In this document: positions 17,359 through 25,901 of the stretch, one piece after another | How positions within the stretch are numbered: the stretch's first letter is position 1 | How the letters are laid out: the number at the start of each line of letters is the position of its first letter | Made by a program: the position numbers and the translations under genes | Notes under the pieces: generated by a model | What the model was told of the DNA's origin: nothing | The model's database searches: none | What the model saw: the letters and a program-made list of their open reading frames with translations, nothing else | Assembly (NCBI RefSeq): GCF_014652435.1 | Contig: NZ_BMYU01000001.1 | Span: 930,001-994,000, forward strand | DNA from: Cognatundibacterium squillarum | GTDB lineage: Bacteria; Pseudomonadota; Gammaproteobacteria; Burkholderiales; Burkholderiaceae_D | Length of the DNA stretch: 64,000 nucleotides | Direction of reading: 5' to 3'

Positions 17359-17455
17359 ACTATGCAGAAGTCCGCATCCGTCATTTCCGGAGAGCCGGAC
17401 TTTCTGCCGACGACCGCCGGATCGCCATGCTGAAATCCGCATTTGGGCGTTTTTT
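17359..17455 (+). repeat. dispersed intergenic repeat, copy 2 (left flank of receptor gene)
   Basis: Begins 11 bases after the ohrR stop. Reads TATGCAGAAGTCCGCAT, core GGACTTTCTGCCGACGAC, then ATGCTGAAATCCGCATTT and a GGCGTTTTTT tail. Bases 17359-17447 match 19715-19803 with one difference in 89. Confidence 0.92.
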
Positions 17456-17489
17456 AGCTCTTTTCAGACACCTGTCGGCATTCACCTGT

Positions 17490-19562
17490 TCAGCCAAATT
17501 TTCTGACCAGACCGATTGTGAGCCTGCGCGCAACAAAATGATCCCAGGCACGCTGATCAAAGTAGGAGCTGCGTGTCCAGTACGCATTTTTGCTGCCATC
17601 AAAAAAATCGCTGAGATTCAGCGTGAGATGCAGCTTTTTGCTGATCTGATGCTTCCAGTTCAGATTCACGGCAGACCTTGCTCCGTAACCGCCCAGTGCT
17701 GATAGGCCGGCCGCTGTGTAAGAAGCATCAAGCGCAATACTGTCTGCTCCAGCCTGATAAGTCGCACTCAGTTTCAGATAGCCGGAATCGGCGCTTTGCA
17801 AAACCATATTATTTCCGTCCGGCGTGTTCAGCCAGACGTGATAAATTGCCGCGTCCAGCCCCAACTTCCAGTGCGGACTCAGTGTACTATCCAGCGTGAC
17901 GGTCATTCCCGCTGACCGTGCGTTACCACCGTTTTGTTTCGAAGTAATCAGTACATTGTCGGTAAAACTGCGTGCATCAACTACCGTATTCCTGCTACTG
18001 CGGTAAAAAACGCTGAAGCTGCTCTGCCATCTTTCTTCCTCAGTCTGACCTCCCAGCTCCCACATCTGTACCTGCTGAGGTTGCAACGCGGAATTACCAC
18101 GCGTCAGATTTTGCGCATCGACATAACTTGAATACGGATTCAGATCGCGAGGATCCGGTCGCTGTGAGCTGCGGCTGACGCTGAAACTGAGTTCACGCTT
18201 CTCATCCAGTGCGTAGCGCATATGCAGGCTCGGGTTCACTGCCAGCTGCCTGGAGGGTGAGGCCTCAAATTCCCCGGACTGCACCAGTGTTGTTGGCTGT
18301 TCGGCCCGCACCCCCAGCAGCAGTCCCCAGTCTGCGAGTTGTAACTGTGTCGTCAAATAGGCGGCCAGTACGTCTGTCCGCACCAGATACGCATTGCTCA
18401 CATCCGTTCTTAAGGTTTCTTTACCACTGTAGGGATCGGTGTCAGCCTGCCAATTTGCCAGTCTGTCAGTCTGGCGATGCCAGTCCAGCCCTGCGCCCCA
18501 TTGCACACCGTCCTCCCGGTAACTCCAGTCCACACTGAGCTGGCTCAGGCTGCGCCTGTTATTGGTATTGCCATGACTTTGCTGCTCCGGTCGCTGCGGC
18601 TGCACGTAAACATCGCGATAGGATTTATCAATCAGCCCATCGGTATAACTTTGCTGTGCTGCCAGCTTCAGTGCCCGGTTCGCGCCCTGCTGACTGTAAC
18701 TGAGACTTACATCTGCATCCGTTTGCGTATTCGGTCCGACTGAAATCCGGTGAAACACGGTATCCTGCGCCTGCGTTGCATCTTGCTTCAAAACATCCAG
18801 TACTGGCCGCGACTGACGATGGTTGTAATGGGTGCTGATGCTGAGCGTATCCGCATTGTTTGGTAAATAGTCCACTCCGGCACTGCCGCTCAACACTTGC
18901 CGGTGCACAAATACCTCAGAACGCTGTTCATTTGTGCCGGATTGCCCGTTGACGGGATTGCGCCAGTGCACCATCGAATAGCGTTGCTTCAAATTGCCGT
19001 CTTCCCTGAAGCTCAGTGTGCCGTGCAAACTGAGTTCCCGCTGCGTCCGGTCCGCCGTCAGATGTGTCTGCCATAACGCGTGATCAGACATACTGGCCCT
19101 GAACTGTGCATGCTGACCCGGTTTGCGGTCACGCTGCAAAACGAGATTGACAATCGCGCCGCCATTAGCGGCATACGCGGCAGAAGGATTGGTAATTACC
19201 TCCACCCGTGCGAGTTCGGCGGCACTCATGGTTTGCAAGGCAACTGCGCGCTCCTCACCAGTCAGCGCAGCCAATGGTTTGCCGTCTACCAGTACGGTGA
19301 CTTGTGTTCCTCCCTTTACAGTCATTTTCCCTTCGGCACTGATATTCAGATCGGGCAAATTACGCAAGATATCCTGCACAGACATATTATCTATTGCCAC
19401 GAACTGGCTCAGCTCATACACCGTTTTATCGATTTTTTTTACGACTGGTGCTTTATTGGCGATAACTTCCACCCTGGCAGCTTCTGGCTCAGCGGTATAG
19501 CCCGCGCTTGACATGCTGAGGAGTAAAAGGCTGCCAAGCAATCGACCAAGCTGACCTGACAT
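17490..19562 (-). CDS. TonB-dependent outer-membrane receptor
   Basis: 690 residues from ATG 19562 (MSGQLGRLLGSLLLLSMSSAGYTA signal); a longer frame to 19631 lacks a credible start context. The plug domain shows MSVQDILRNLPDLNISAEGKM, VLVDGKPLAAL and VEVITNPSAAYAANGGAIVNLVL; the barrel belongs to the outer membrane beta-barrel receptor type (long Asp/Asn-Tyr strands, LGVRAEQPTTLV, NPSLHMRYAL, RSSQRPDPRDLNPY, terminal LTIGLVRKFG). The substrate is unknown. It is leftward, opposite to ohrR and ohr, and its gene plus one repeat copy forms a unit of 2,356 bp bounded by direct repeats, so it looks like a later arrival. Confidence 0.85.
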   Translation of the reverse strand: MSGQLGRLLGSLLLLSMSSAGYTAEPEAARVEVIANKAPVVKKIDKTVYELSQFVAIDNMSVQDILRNLPDLNISAEGKMTVKGGTQVTVLVDGKPLAALTGEERAVALQTMSAAELARVEVITNPSAAYAANGGAIVNLVLQRDRKPGQHAQFRASMSDHALWQTHLTADRTQRELSLHGTLSFREDGNLKQRYSMVHWRNPVNGQSGTNEQRSEVFVHRQVLSGSAGVDYLPNNADTLSISTHYNHRQSRPVLDVLKQDATQAQDTVFHRISVGPNTQTDADVSLSYSQQGANRALKLAAQQSYTDGLIDKSYRDVYVQPQRPEQQSHGNTNNRRSLSQLSVDWSYREDGVQWGAGLDWHRQTDRLANWQADTDPYSGKETLRTDVSNAYLVRTDVLAAYLTTQLQLADWGLLLGVRAEQPTTLVQSGEFEASPSRQLAVNPSLHMRYALDEKRELSFSVSRSSQRPDPRDLNPYSSYVDAQNLTRGNSALQPQQVQMWELGGQTEEERWQSSFSVFYRSSRNTVVDARSFTDNVLITSKQNGGNARSAGMTVTLDSTLSPHWKLGLDAAIYHVWLNTPDGNNMVLQSADSGYLKLSATYQAGADSIALDASYTAAGLSALGGYGARSAVNLNWKHQISKKLHLTLNLSDFFDGSKNAYWTRSSYFDQRAWDHFVARRLTIGLVRKFG

Positions 19563-19714
19563 GTTTCCCGAAATCCGGTTAAGGCTGAAAAAACAGAGAT
19601 GCACTGTCTGCACAGAAAGTAAATGAGGCATAAATAAGGGTCAGACCAGCGCAGCCAGATAGACGATCGATGTCCGCCCGTTCCATGAATTAAAAATCAA
19701 GCAATTATAAAATG

Positions 19715-19812
19715 ACTATGCAGAAGTCCGCATCCGTCATTTCCGGAGAGCCGGACTTTCTGCCGACGACCGCCGGACCGCCATGCTGAAATCCGCATTT
19801 GGGGTGATTTGG
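19715..19812 (+). repeat. dispersed intergenic repeat, copy 3 (right flank of receptor gene)
   Basis: Same orientation as copy 2 and nearly identical (one mismatch in 89 bases, T/C near 19779). Lies upstream of the receptor gene and about 350 bases before ohr. Confidence 0.92.
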
Positions 19813-20047
19813 GGCATCTGGAAGGCCTGCAGACCTCCTCTGCGATGAAAGGGCGTGCTTTCACGTCCGGCAGACAGATCCCCCGACAAAATTTCAAAGC
19901 GCGGTTTACGCCTTACTCAGGCGCAGAGGTGCCGTCATCCGGGCTTGTAATCGATGTTTCAAGATAGCACATGCAGGTACGCTGTACGCAGTCAGCCAGT
20001 CTTACAAGGGCCTTCCACCATCTGATACAAGCTGACTATCAGGATGA

Positions 20048-20092
20048 TTGAAAAAGACAATCGCAATTTATATTGCACACAATTGAATTGCA
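20048..20092 (+). promoter_or_regulatory. ohr promoter with OhrR operator
   Basis: TTGAAA (20048-20053), 17-base spacer, TATTGC (20071-20076). Directly after the -10, CACAATTGAATTGCA (20078-20092) fits the known OhrR box TACAATTnAATTGTA at 13 of 14 specified bases allowing for the outermost pair being C instead of T on one side and C instead of T on the other. Binding here would cover the transcription start. The ATG of ohr is 66 bases downstream. Confidence 0.7.
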
Positions 20093-20158
20093 CTCTATCA
20101 TTTACTCCATCGCAGCAATCATGTTGCGAACCGAATCCACCTCAATCAGGAGAACATC

Positions 20159-20578
20159 ATGCAAGTACTGTACACAGCTAACGCAACAGCAACCGGCGGC
20201 CGCGACGGCCGCGCAGTTTCCAGCGACGCACAACTGGACGTCAAACTGACTACACCAAAAGAACTGGGCGGCGCGGGCGGCGCAGGCACCAATCCTGAGC
20301 AATTATTTGCTGCCGGTTACTCTGCCTGCTTTATCGGTGCGATGAAATTTGTGGCTGCTGCCGCGAAAAAAGCCCTGCCGGCAGATGTGTCCGTCAATGG
20401 TCTGGTCGGCATCGGCCCTAACGGTAAAGGCGGTTTCGGTATTACCGTCACACTGAACATCAGCCTGCCGGGTATGGACCGTGCCGACGCGGAAGCACTG
20501 ATCCACAAAGCACACGAAGTCTGCCCGTATTCGAACGCAACCCGCGGCAATGTGGATGTGACACTGAATCTGATCTGA
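20159..20578 (+). CDS. ohr: organic hydroperoxide resistance protein (Ohr, OsmC superfamily)
   Basis: 139 residues, family length. Thiol-dependent peroxidase that reduces organic and fatty-acid hydroperoxides in the cytosol, usually recycled by lipoylated enzymes. The catalytic Cys57 ([12 protein letters not shown]) and resolving Cys122 ([13 protein letters not shown]) are both present, as are an Arg near the N-terminus (GGRDGRAVS) and Glu47 (NPEQLFA). CAGGAGAACATC precedes the ATG. An OhrR-type operator lies in its promoter, and ohrR is upstream on the same strand. Confidence 0.96.
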   Translation: MQVLYTANATATGGRDGRAVSSDAQLDVKLTTPKELGGAGGAGTNPEQLFAAGYSACFIGAMKFVAAAAKKALPADVSVNGLVGIGPNGKGGFGITVTLNISLPGMDRADAEALIHKAHEVCPYSNATRGNVDVTLNLI

Positions 20579-20656
20579 TTTGCTGATCACACAAACCTGC
20601 TGACACGCGGAGGCAAGCCCGAAGCGGGTTTGATCGAGGTTTGATGCAGAAAATAA

Positions 20657-20683
20657 AAACGGAGCATTCGCGCTCCGTTTTTT
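20657..20683 (+). terminator. intrinsic terminator of ohr
   Basis: ACGGAGC, loop ATTCGC, GCTCCGT and a T run. A similar ACGGAGC hairpin terminates the convergent helicase gene about 110 bases on. Confidence 0.85.
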
Positions 20684-20770
20684 GTTTTGCAGCAGATGCA
20701 GCTGCCGCGTGTCATGCCAAGCTGCCTGCAGAAAACCAGCAGAACAGTTTCAACAAATAGATTCAGATAT

Positions 20771-20796
20771 AAAAAAACGGAGCACTGAGGCTCCGT
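20771..20796 (-). terminator. intrinsic terminator of the rhlE-type helicase gene
   Basis: On the minus strand: ACGGAGC, CTCAGT loop, GCTCCGT and seven T. Confidence 0.85.
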
Positions 20797-20829
20797 TCTC
20801 TGTCTGCAGCACTGTGCGGTACACGCAGC

Positions 20830-22314
20830 TTATCCGGTGACGCTGGTCTTACGCAAGCCGCCGAGCAGAGCGGCACGCTTCTGCGGTTTCGGAGCAGCTG
20901 TGTTGTTTGCAGCTGCAGACTTTTCGTTACGTGCGCTGGCAGGTGCTGTGTTCGGCGTGTAAGGGCGCAGGAACCAAGGATCAACTTTTTCACGTGCCGC
21001 GCCATAACCACCACGGCTGCGGCCTTCGCCACGCTGTTCATGACGATTTTCGCTACGCTGATCACCGCGATATTCGCTGCGGTGTTCACGTTCGCGGAAT
21101 GCCGGTGCGCTGGTCGGCACAAAACCAGCCAGTTGCAAACGCACGATTTTACGACCGGTCAGTTTTTCGATATCAGCCAGTGCTTTGTCATCCTGTGCTC
21201 CGCACAGGGAAATCGCATCACCCTTGGCGCCGGCACGACCGGTACGGCCGATACGGTGCACATAATCTTCTGCGTTAAACGGCAGATCGTAATTGATCAC
21301 GCACGGCATTTCAGAAATATCCAGGCCACGCGCGGCAACGTCGGTTGCGACCAGCACTTCCACTGCACCGCGCTTGAAATCTTCCAGCGCAGTCATCCGT
21401 TCCGATTGGGATTTATCGCCGTGAATGGCTGCAGCTTTGACGCCCTGCTTTACCAGATGCACGGACAGACGCGACGCGCCGATCTTGGTATTTGTAAATA
21501 CGATCACTTGCTTCAGGCCGCGTTCGCGCAGAATGAAGGCAATCGCATCGCGTTTTTCATCTTCCTTCACTTCATACAGAATCTGCGTCACGTTGTCGGA
21601 CGTTGCATTGCTGCGCGCCACTTCAATCGTTTGCGGATTACTCAGGAAGCTGGCAGCCAGTTTTTTGATTTCCGGCGAGAAGGTCGCAGAGAACATCAGG
21701 TTCTGACGCTGACGCGGCAACAAATTAATGATGCGCTGCAGATCCGGCAGGAAACCCATATCCAGCATACGGTCTGCTTCATCCATCACCAGAATCTGGG
21801 TCTGGCTCAGATTGATCGATTTTTGCGCGACGTGATCCAGCAAGCGGCCCGGAGTCGCGATCACAATTTCCACGCCGGAGCGCAGTGCCGTAACCTGAGG
21901 TGCGATATCCACACCGCCGAATACCACGGTTGCGCGCAAGCCGGTGTGACGCGAATACGCTTTCACGTTTTCCGCGACCTGATCTGCCAGCTCACGGGTT
22001 GGCGTCAGAATCAGCGCACGTACCGGATGGCGTGCCGGAGACGCACTGTTGTTCGCATGCGCCATCAGACGCTGAATAATCGGCAGAGAAAAACCGGCGG
22101 TCTTCCCGGTACCGGTTTGCGCGGCGCCCATCACATCCCTGCCTTGCAGAACGACCGGAATGGCCTGCGCCTGAATCGGTGTCGGATATTCATAGCCCTG
22201 ATCGCGCAAAGCACGCAGAATCTCAGGGGCTAAACCGAAATCGTCAAAACGCTGGCGGGCCGCTGCTGAATCAGCAGGGGCAGAAACTGGGGAAGACTGT
22301 TGGTCTGTCATCAT
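20830..22314 (-). CDS. rhlE: DEAD-box ATP-dependent RNA helicase (RhlE type)
   Basis: 494 residues from ATG 22314, which has GAGG eight bases upstream. All helicase motifs are visible: Q motif (FDDFGLAPEILRAL...YPTPIQAQAIP), AQTGTGKT, PTRELADQ, GGVDI, TPGRLLD, VMDEADRMLDMGF, FSATF, HGDKSQSERM, VATDVAARGLDI and HRIGRTGRAG. The C-terminal ~90 residues are Arg/Glu/Gly-rich (REREHRSEYRGDQRSENRHEQRGEGRSRGGYG) and then Ala/Lys-rich, typical RNA-binding tails. Such proteins remodel RNA in ribosome assembly and decay. The exact subfamily (RhlE rather than CsdA or DbpA) is likely but not certain. Confidence 0.9.
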   Translation of the reverse strand: MMTDQQSSPVSAPADSAAARQRFDDFGLAPEILRALRDQGYEYPTPIQAQAIPVVLQGRDVMGAAQTGTGKTAGFSLPIIQRLMAHANNSASPARHPVRALILTPTRELADQVAENVKAYSRHTGLRATVVFGGVDIAPQVTALRSGVEIVIATPGRLLDHVAQKSINLSQTQILVMDEADRMLDMGFLPDLQRIINLLPRQRQNLMFSATFSPEIKKLAASFLSNPQTIEVARSNATSDNVTQILYEVKEDEKRDAIAFILRERGLKQVIVFTNTKIGASRLSVHLVKQGVKAAAIHGDKSQSERMTALEDFKRGAVEVLVATDVAARGLDISEMPCVINYDLPFNAEDYVHRIGRTGRAGAKGDAISLCGAQDDKALADIEKLTGRKIVRLQLAGFVPTSAPAFREREHRSEYRGDQRSENRHEQRGEGRSRGGYGAAREKVDPWFLRPYTPNTAPASARNEKSAAANNTAAPKPQKRAALLGGLRKTSVTG

Positions 22315-22535
22315 TATTGAAACCTCATCCGGCCTGCGGCATTGCTGATGCAATGACTCGCAGTGCATGTGCTGTTACTACCGGAATGAAAGCAAATAGA
22401 AAATCGTGTGCGAAACCTGCATTGTAGCACCATGCAGCAATCACAACCGTATTGACTGGTATGTTCTGTGAATATCACCGCAGATCAGAGACAGAAAAGG
22501 ACTTAATCAGTCCTTCTTGTGCTCAAAACGGTAAC

Positions 22536-22612
<77 letters not shown>

Positions 22613-22715
22613 GGTTTTCCAAAGATTGGCTGTTTTTAACAACCGCCCGGCTGACACAAACGCATGCAGCGCAAGCAAAAAACGGGCACCGAAAAACGGC
22701 ACCCATTATAAACGA

Positions 22716-25484
22716 TTAATTACCTTCGAGGAAGCTCTTCAGCTTATCGGAACGGGAAGGATGGCGCAGTTTGCGCAATGCCTTGGCTTCGATCTGACGA
22801 ATACGCTCACGGGTCACATCAAACTGTTTCCCCACTTCTTCCAGTGTGTGGTCAGTCGACATTTCGACACCGAAACGCATACGCAGCACCTTGGCTTCAC
22901 GCGGCGTCAGAGAATCCAGCACGTCTTTCACCACATTGCGCATCGATGCATGCAACGCTGCGTCGGACGGTGCCAGTGTGTGATTATCCTCAATGAAATC
23001 ACCCAGATGCGAATCATCATCGTCACCGATCGGTGTTTCCATCGAAATCGGTTCCTTCGCGATCTTCATGATCTTGCGGATTTTATCTTCCGGCATTTCC
23101 ATCTTGATCGCCAGTGTCGCCGGATCCGGCTCCACGCCGGTTTCCTGCAGAATCTGACGGGAAATCCGGTTCATCTTATTGATGGTTTCAATCATATGTA
23201 CCGGAATACGGATGGTACGTGCCTGATCGGCGATAGAACGTGTAATCGCCTGACGAATCCACCATGTTGCATACGTGGAGAATTTATAACCACGGCGGTA
23301 TTCGAACTTATCGACCGCTTTCATCAGACCAATATTACCTTCCTGAATCAGATCCAGGAATTGCAAACCACGGTTGGTGTATTTTTTCGCAATCGAAATC
23401 ACCAGACGCAGATTGGCCTCGGTCATTTCACGTTTTGCCTTACGTGCCTTCATCTCACCGGCGGACATGCGTTTATTAATATTCCGCAAGTCAGCCAGCG
23501 GCAGAACAACACGCGCCTGCAAGTCGATCAGTTTTTGCTGCAATTGCTGGATTGCCGGTACGTTACGGCCCAGTGTCGCACTGTAAGCGTGACCGCCGTT
23601 AACTTCACCTTCAACCCACTGCAGATTGGTTTCATTGCCAGGGAAAACTTTAATAAAGTGGGAGCGCGGCATATTGCAGCGATTCACCGCCACATCAAGA
23701 ATCTGTTTCTCAATATGACGCACTTCATCAACCTGTCCACGCAGAGTGTCGCACAGTTTTTCAACGACCTTGGCTGTGAAGCGGATACCCAGCAGTTCGT
23801 TAGAAATCGCTTCCTGTGCTTTTACATAGGTCTTGGAGTTATAACCTTCTTTTTCGAAGGCTTTACGCATTTTGTCAAAATTAGAGGAGATCACATCAAA
23901 CTTCGCCAGAGAATCACGCTTCATCTGCTCCATTTGTTCTGCGCTCATCGCCGTTGCACCAGCAGCGCCACCGGATTCTTCTTCCTCTTCTTCTTCCTCT
24001 TCCTCTTCTTCCTCGTCTTCATCAGACTCATCATCAGAAGCAGGTGGAGGAGCAGCCACCACAGGCTCATCATCGCTGGCGTTAGGGTCTACCAGACCGT
24101 CAACGATTTCATCAATCTTAATTTCATCAGCAGCAATCTTATCTGCCATTTCCAGAATCTCAGCGATTGTGGTCGGGCAGGCGGAGATTGCCTGAATCAT
24201 GTCTTTCAGACCTTCTTCGATCTTTTTCGCGATAACGATTTCGCCTTCGCGCGTCAGCAACTCGACCGAACCCATCTCACGCATATACATACGAACAGGA
24301 TCAGTGGTACGACCAAAATCAGAATCAACCGTCGACAGTGCGGCTTCTGCTGCCGCTTCAACTTCATCATCATCTGAAGCAACGGTAACGACATTGTCGG
24401 ACAGCAGCAGTGTTTCCGCATCCGGCGCCTGTTCGTAGACAGCCACGCCCATGTCATTGAAGGTGCCGATAATGCCTTCGATTGCCTCCGGATCTACAAC
24501 GTTTTCAGGCAGATGATCATTAATCTCCGCAAACGTCAGGTAGCCGCGGTCTTTACCGAGTTTGATCAGTGCTTTCAGTTTCTGACGGCGACGCTCAAGT
24601 TCTTCTTCCGTTGCTTCCGGATCAGAAGAAAATGCATCTTTCAGTAAAGCTTTTTCTTTCGCTTTACGGTCTTTTGCCTTCGCTTTATCAATCGCTTTCA
24701 GCTCCGCACGCTCAACGGCGTTCAGGGCGGCAATTTCATCATTCTCAGGCTGAAAATCTTTTGGCTTACGCCCGCGACGTCCCGGTACTTTCACACCAGG
24801 CAAAACATATCCGGAAGTATCAATGGTTGCCAGCACAGCAGCATCCGTCGTCTGACTGACAGCAGGTGCATTACCCTGACGGATTTCCTGAACCTCGGCC
24901 GCTGGCGCAGCGGTTTTCGCAGCAGCCGCTTTTTTCGGCGCACGTGCCGGCTTGGCTTCGGTTGCCACGGACTCTGCTGGCTGCGCAGCAACAACCGGAG
25001 GTGCAATTTCTGCAGCCTCAGCTTTTTTGCTGCGTTTTTTCGGCGCTTCAGCGACAACCTGCTCTGCTGCCTGCGGAGCGGCTTTCTTTGCTTTGGATGG
25101 GGATTTGCTGCTGGATTCTTTCACGGGTGCTTTCTTTGCTGTGACCGGATCGTTATTTTCCGCGACCGGGCTCTGACTGCTGGACTTCTCGGATTCTGAT
25201 GCTGCCTTCGCTGCGACAGCCGTCTTATTTACTTTAGGCGCTTTGCTGTCTTTCGCAAGCGCTTTCTGTTCAACCGGATGATCAGACGATGCAGGTGTCT
25301 TTGGTTTGGCGCTGGCTTTCACGGCCCTGGAAGTTTCGGTGACACTGTCTTCGGTTTTTGCTGGCTTTTTCGAACTTCTGGGCGCAGTTCCGCTGCCGGT
25401 TTCTTTGTGGGTTGCCTTTGCCGCTGATGTGGATTCCGTTGCCGGCGTCAGGGTTTTCGCGGGTTTCTTCATTGCGTTAGCCAT
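22716..25484 (-). CDS. rpoD: RNA polymerase primary sigma factor (sigma-70) with long basic N-terminal extension
   Basis: 922 residues from ATG 25484 ([11 protein letters not shown]); the frame is open further upstream from a GTG at 25637, so the start is a judgement. Residues 1 to about 240 are Ala/Lys/Pro/Ser-rich with no fold. Region 1.1 begins near [24 protein letters not shown]. Region 1.2 [21 protein letters not shown], non-conserved region with a run of about 14 Glu, region 2 ([48 protein letters not shown]), region 3 and region 4.2 ([32 protein letters not shown]) are all intact. Last gene of the rpsU-yqeY-dnaG-rpoD series. Confidence 0.95.
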   Translation of the reverse strand: MANAMKKPAKTLTPATESTSAAKATHKETGSGTAPRSSKKPAKTEDSVTETSRAVKASAKPKTPASSDHPVEQKALAKDSKAPKVNKTAVAAKAASESEKSSSQSPVAENNDPVTAKKAPVKESSSKSPSKAKKAAPQAAEQVVAEAPKKRSKKAEAAEIAPPVVAAQPAESVATEAKPARAPKKAAAAKTAAPAAEVQEIRQGNAPAVSQTTDAAVLATIDTSGYVLPGVKVPGRRGRKPKDFQPENDEIAALNAVERAELKAIDKAKAKDRKAKEKALLKDAFSSDPEATEEELERRRQKLKALIKLGKDRGYLTFAEINDHLPENVVDPEAIEGIIGTFNDMGVAVYEQAPDAETLLLSDNVVTVASDDDEVEAAAEAALSTVDSDFGRTTDPVRMYMREMGSVELLTREGEIVIAKKIEEGLKDMIQAISACPTTIAEILEMADKIAADEIKIDEIVDGLVDPNASDDEPVVAAPPPASDDESDEDEEEEEEEEEEEEESGGAAGATAMSAEQMEQMKRDSLAKFDVISSNFDKMRKAFEKEGYNSKTYVKAQEAISNELLGIRFTAKVVEKLCDTLRGQVDEVRHIEKQILDVAVNRCNMPRSHFIKVFPGNETNLQWVEGEVNGGHAYSATLGRNVPAIQQLQQKLIDLQARVVLPLADLRNINKRMSAGEMKARKAKREMTEANLRLVISIAKKYTNRGLQFLDLIQEGNIGLMKAVDKFEYRRGYKFSTYATWWIRQAITRSIADQARTIRIPVHMIETINKMNRISRQILQETGVEPDPATLAIKMEMPEDKIRKIMKIAKEPISMETPIGDDDDSHLGDFIEDNHTLAPSDAALHASMRNVVKDVLDSLTPREAKVLRMRFGVEMSTDHTLEEVGKQFDVTRERIRQIEAKALRKLRHPSRSDKLKSFLEGN
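23975..24020 (-). repeat. Glu-codon run inside rpoD
   Basis: Imperfect GAG/GAA triplet run on the coding strand, giving an acidic tract of about 14 Glu after DESDED. It lies in the non-conserved region between sigma regions 1.2 and 2. Confidence 0.85.
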
Positions 25485-25901
25485 TGAATCAAACCATCCG
25501 GTACTGAGGAAGTCGTCTGCGCTACCCCATACAAATTTCATAACGACAGACAGACTGCTTACAGCCCTGCTTCGCCATTCTTTTGTTTCAGACTTCCCGA
25601 GTCTCAGCGCCAGTGTTTGGGTTACTCGGAGGAGCACAAAGGCTCACCTAAACAACACGTTCTGCCTAAAAATTCAGCAAATTACACAGAACAAAACAAC
25701 CTAAGACCTTGAATTGAAAGCTTTAAATTATAGCACGCAGACACCGCTTTCTCCAGTCTGTGGACCGCCGACAGCGCAGGAATCTGATAAAAAAATAGGC
25801 AGATCCCCAAAGACGCATCTATTCAAACATGCGTTTTTATCAAGCCTGAGGCCGGAAATCAAGCCCCCGCCCTGCCGATGATGATTTATCGCAACGGGAG
25901 C
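25485..25901. other. dnaG-rpoD spacer, rpoD leader
   Basis: About 417 bases between the dnaG stop and the chosen rpoD start. The rpoD frame stays open to 25637 but that part has no protein-like conservation I can see. The length and an AT-rich stretch near 25690-25740 suggest an internal rpoD promoter, not resolved to a specific -35/-10. Confidence 0.45.

Noticed and set aside
21040..22233. 397-codon plus-strand frame
   Set aside because: Antisense to the DEAD-box helicase gene with all motifs intact; shadow composition.
22626..24377. 583-codon plus-strand frame
   Set aside because: Antisense to rpoD, whose conserved sigma regions prove the coding strand. His/Phe/Arg/Cys-rich shadow composition.
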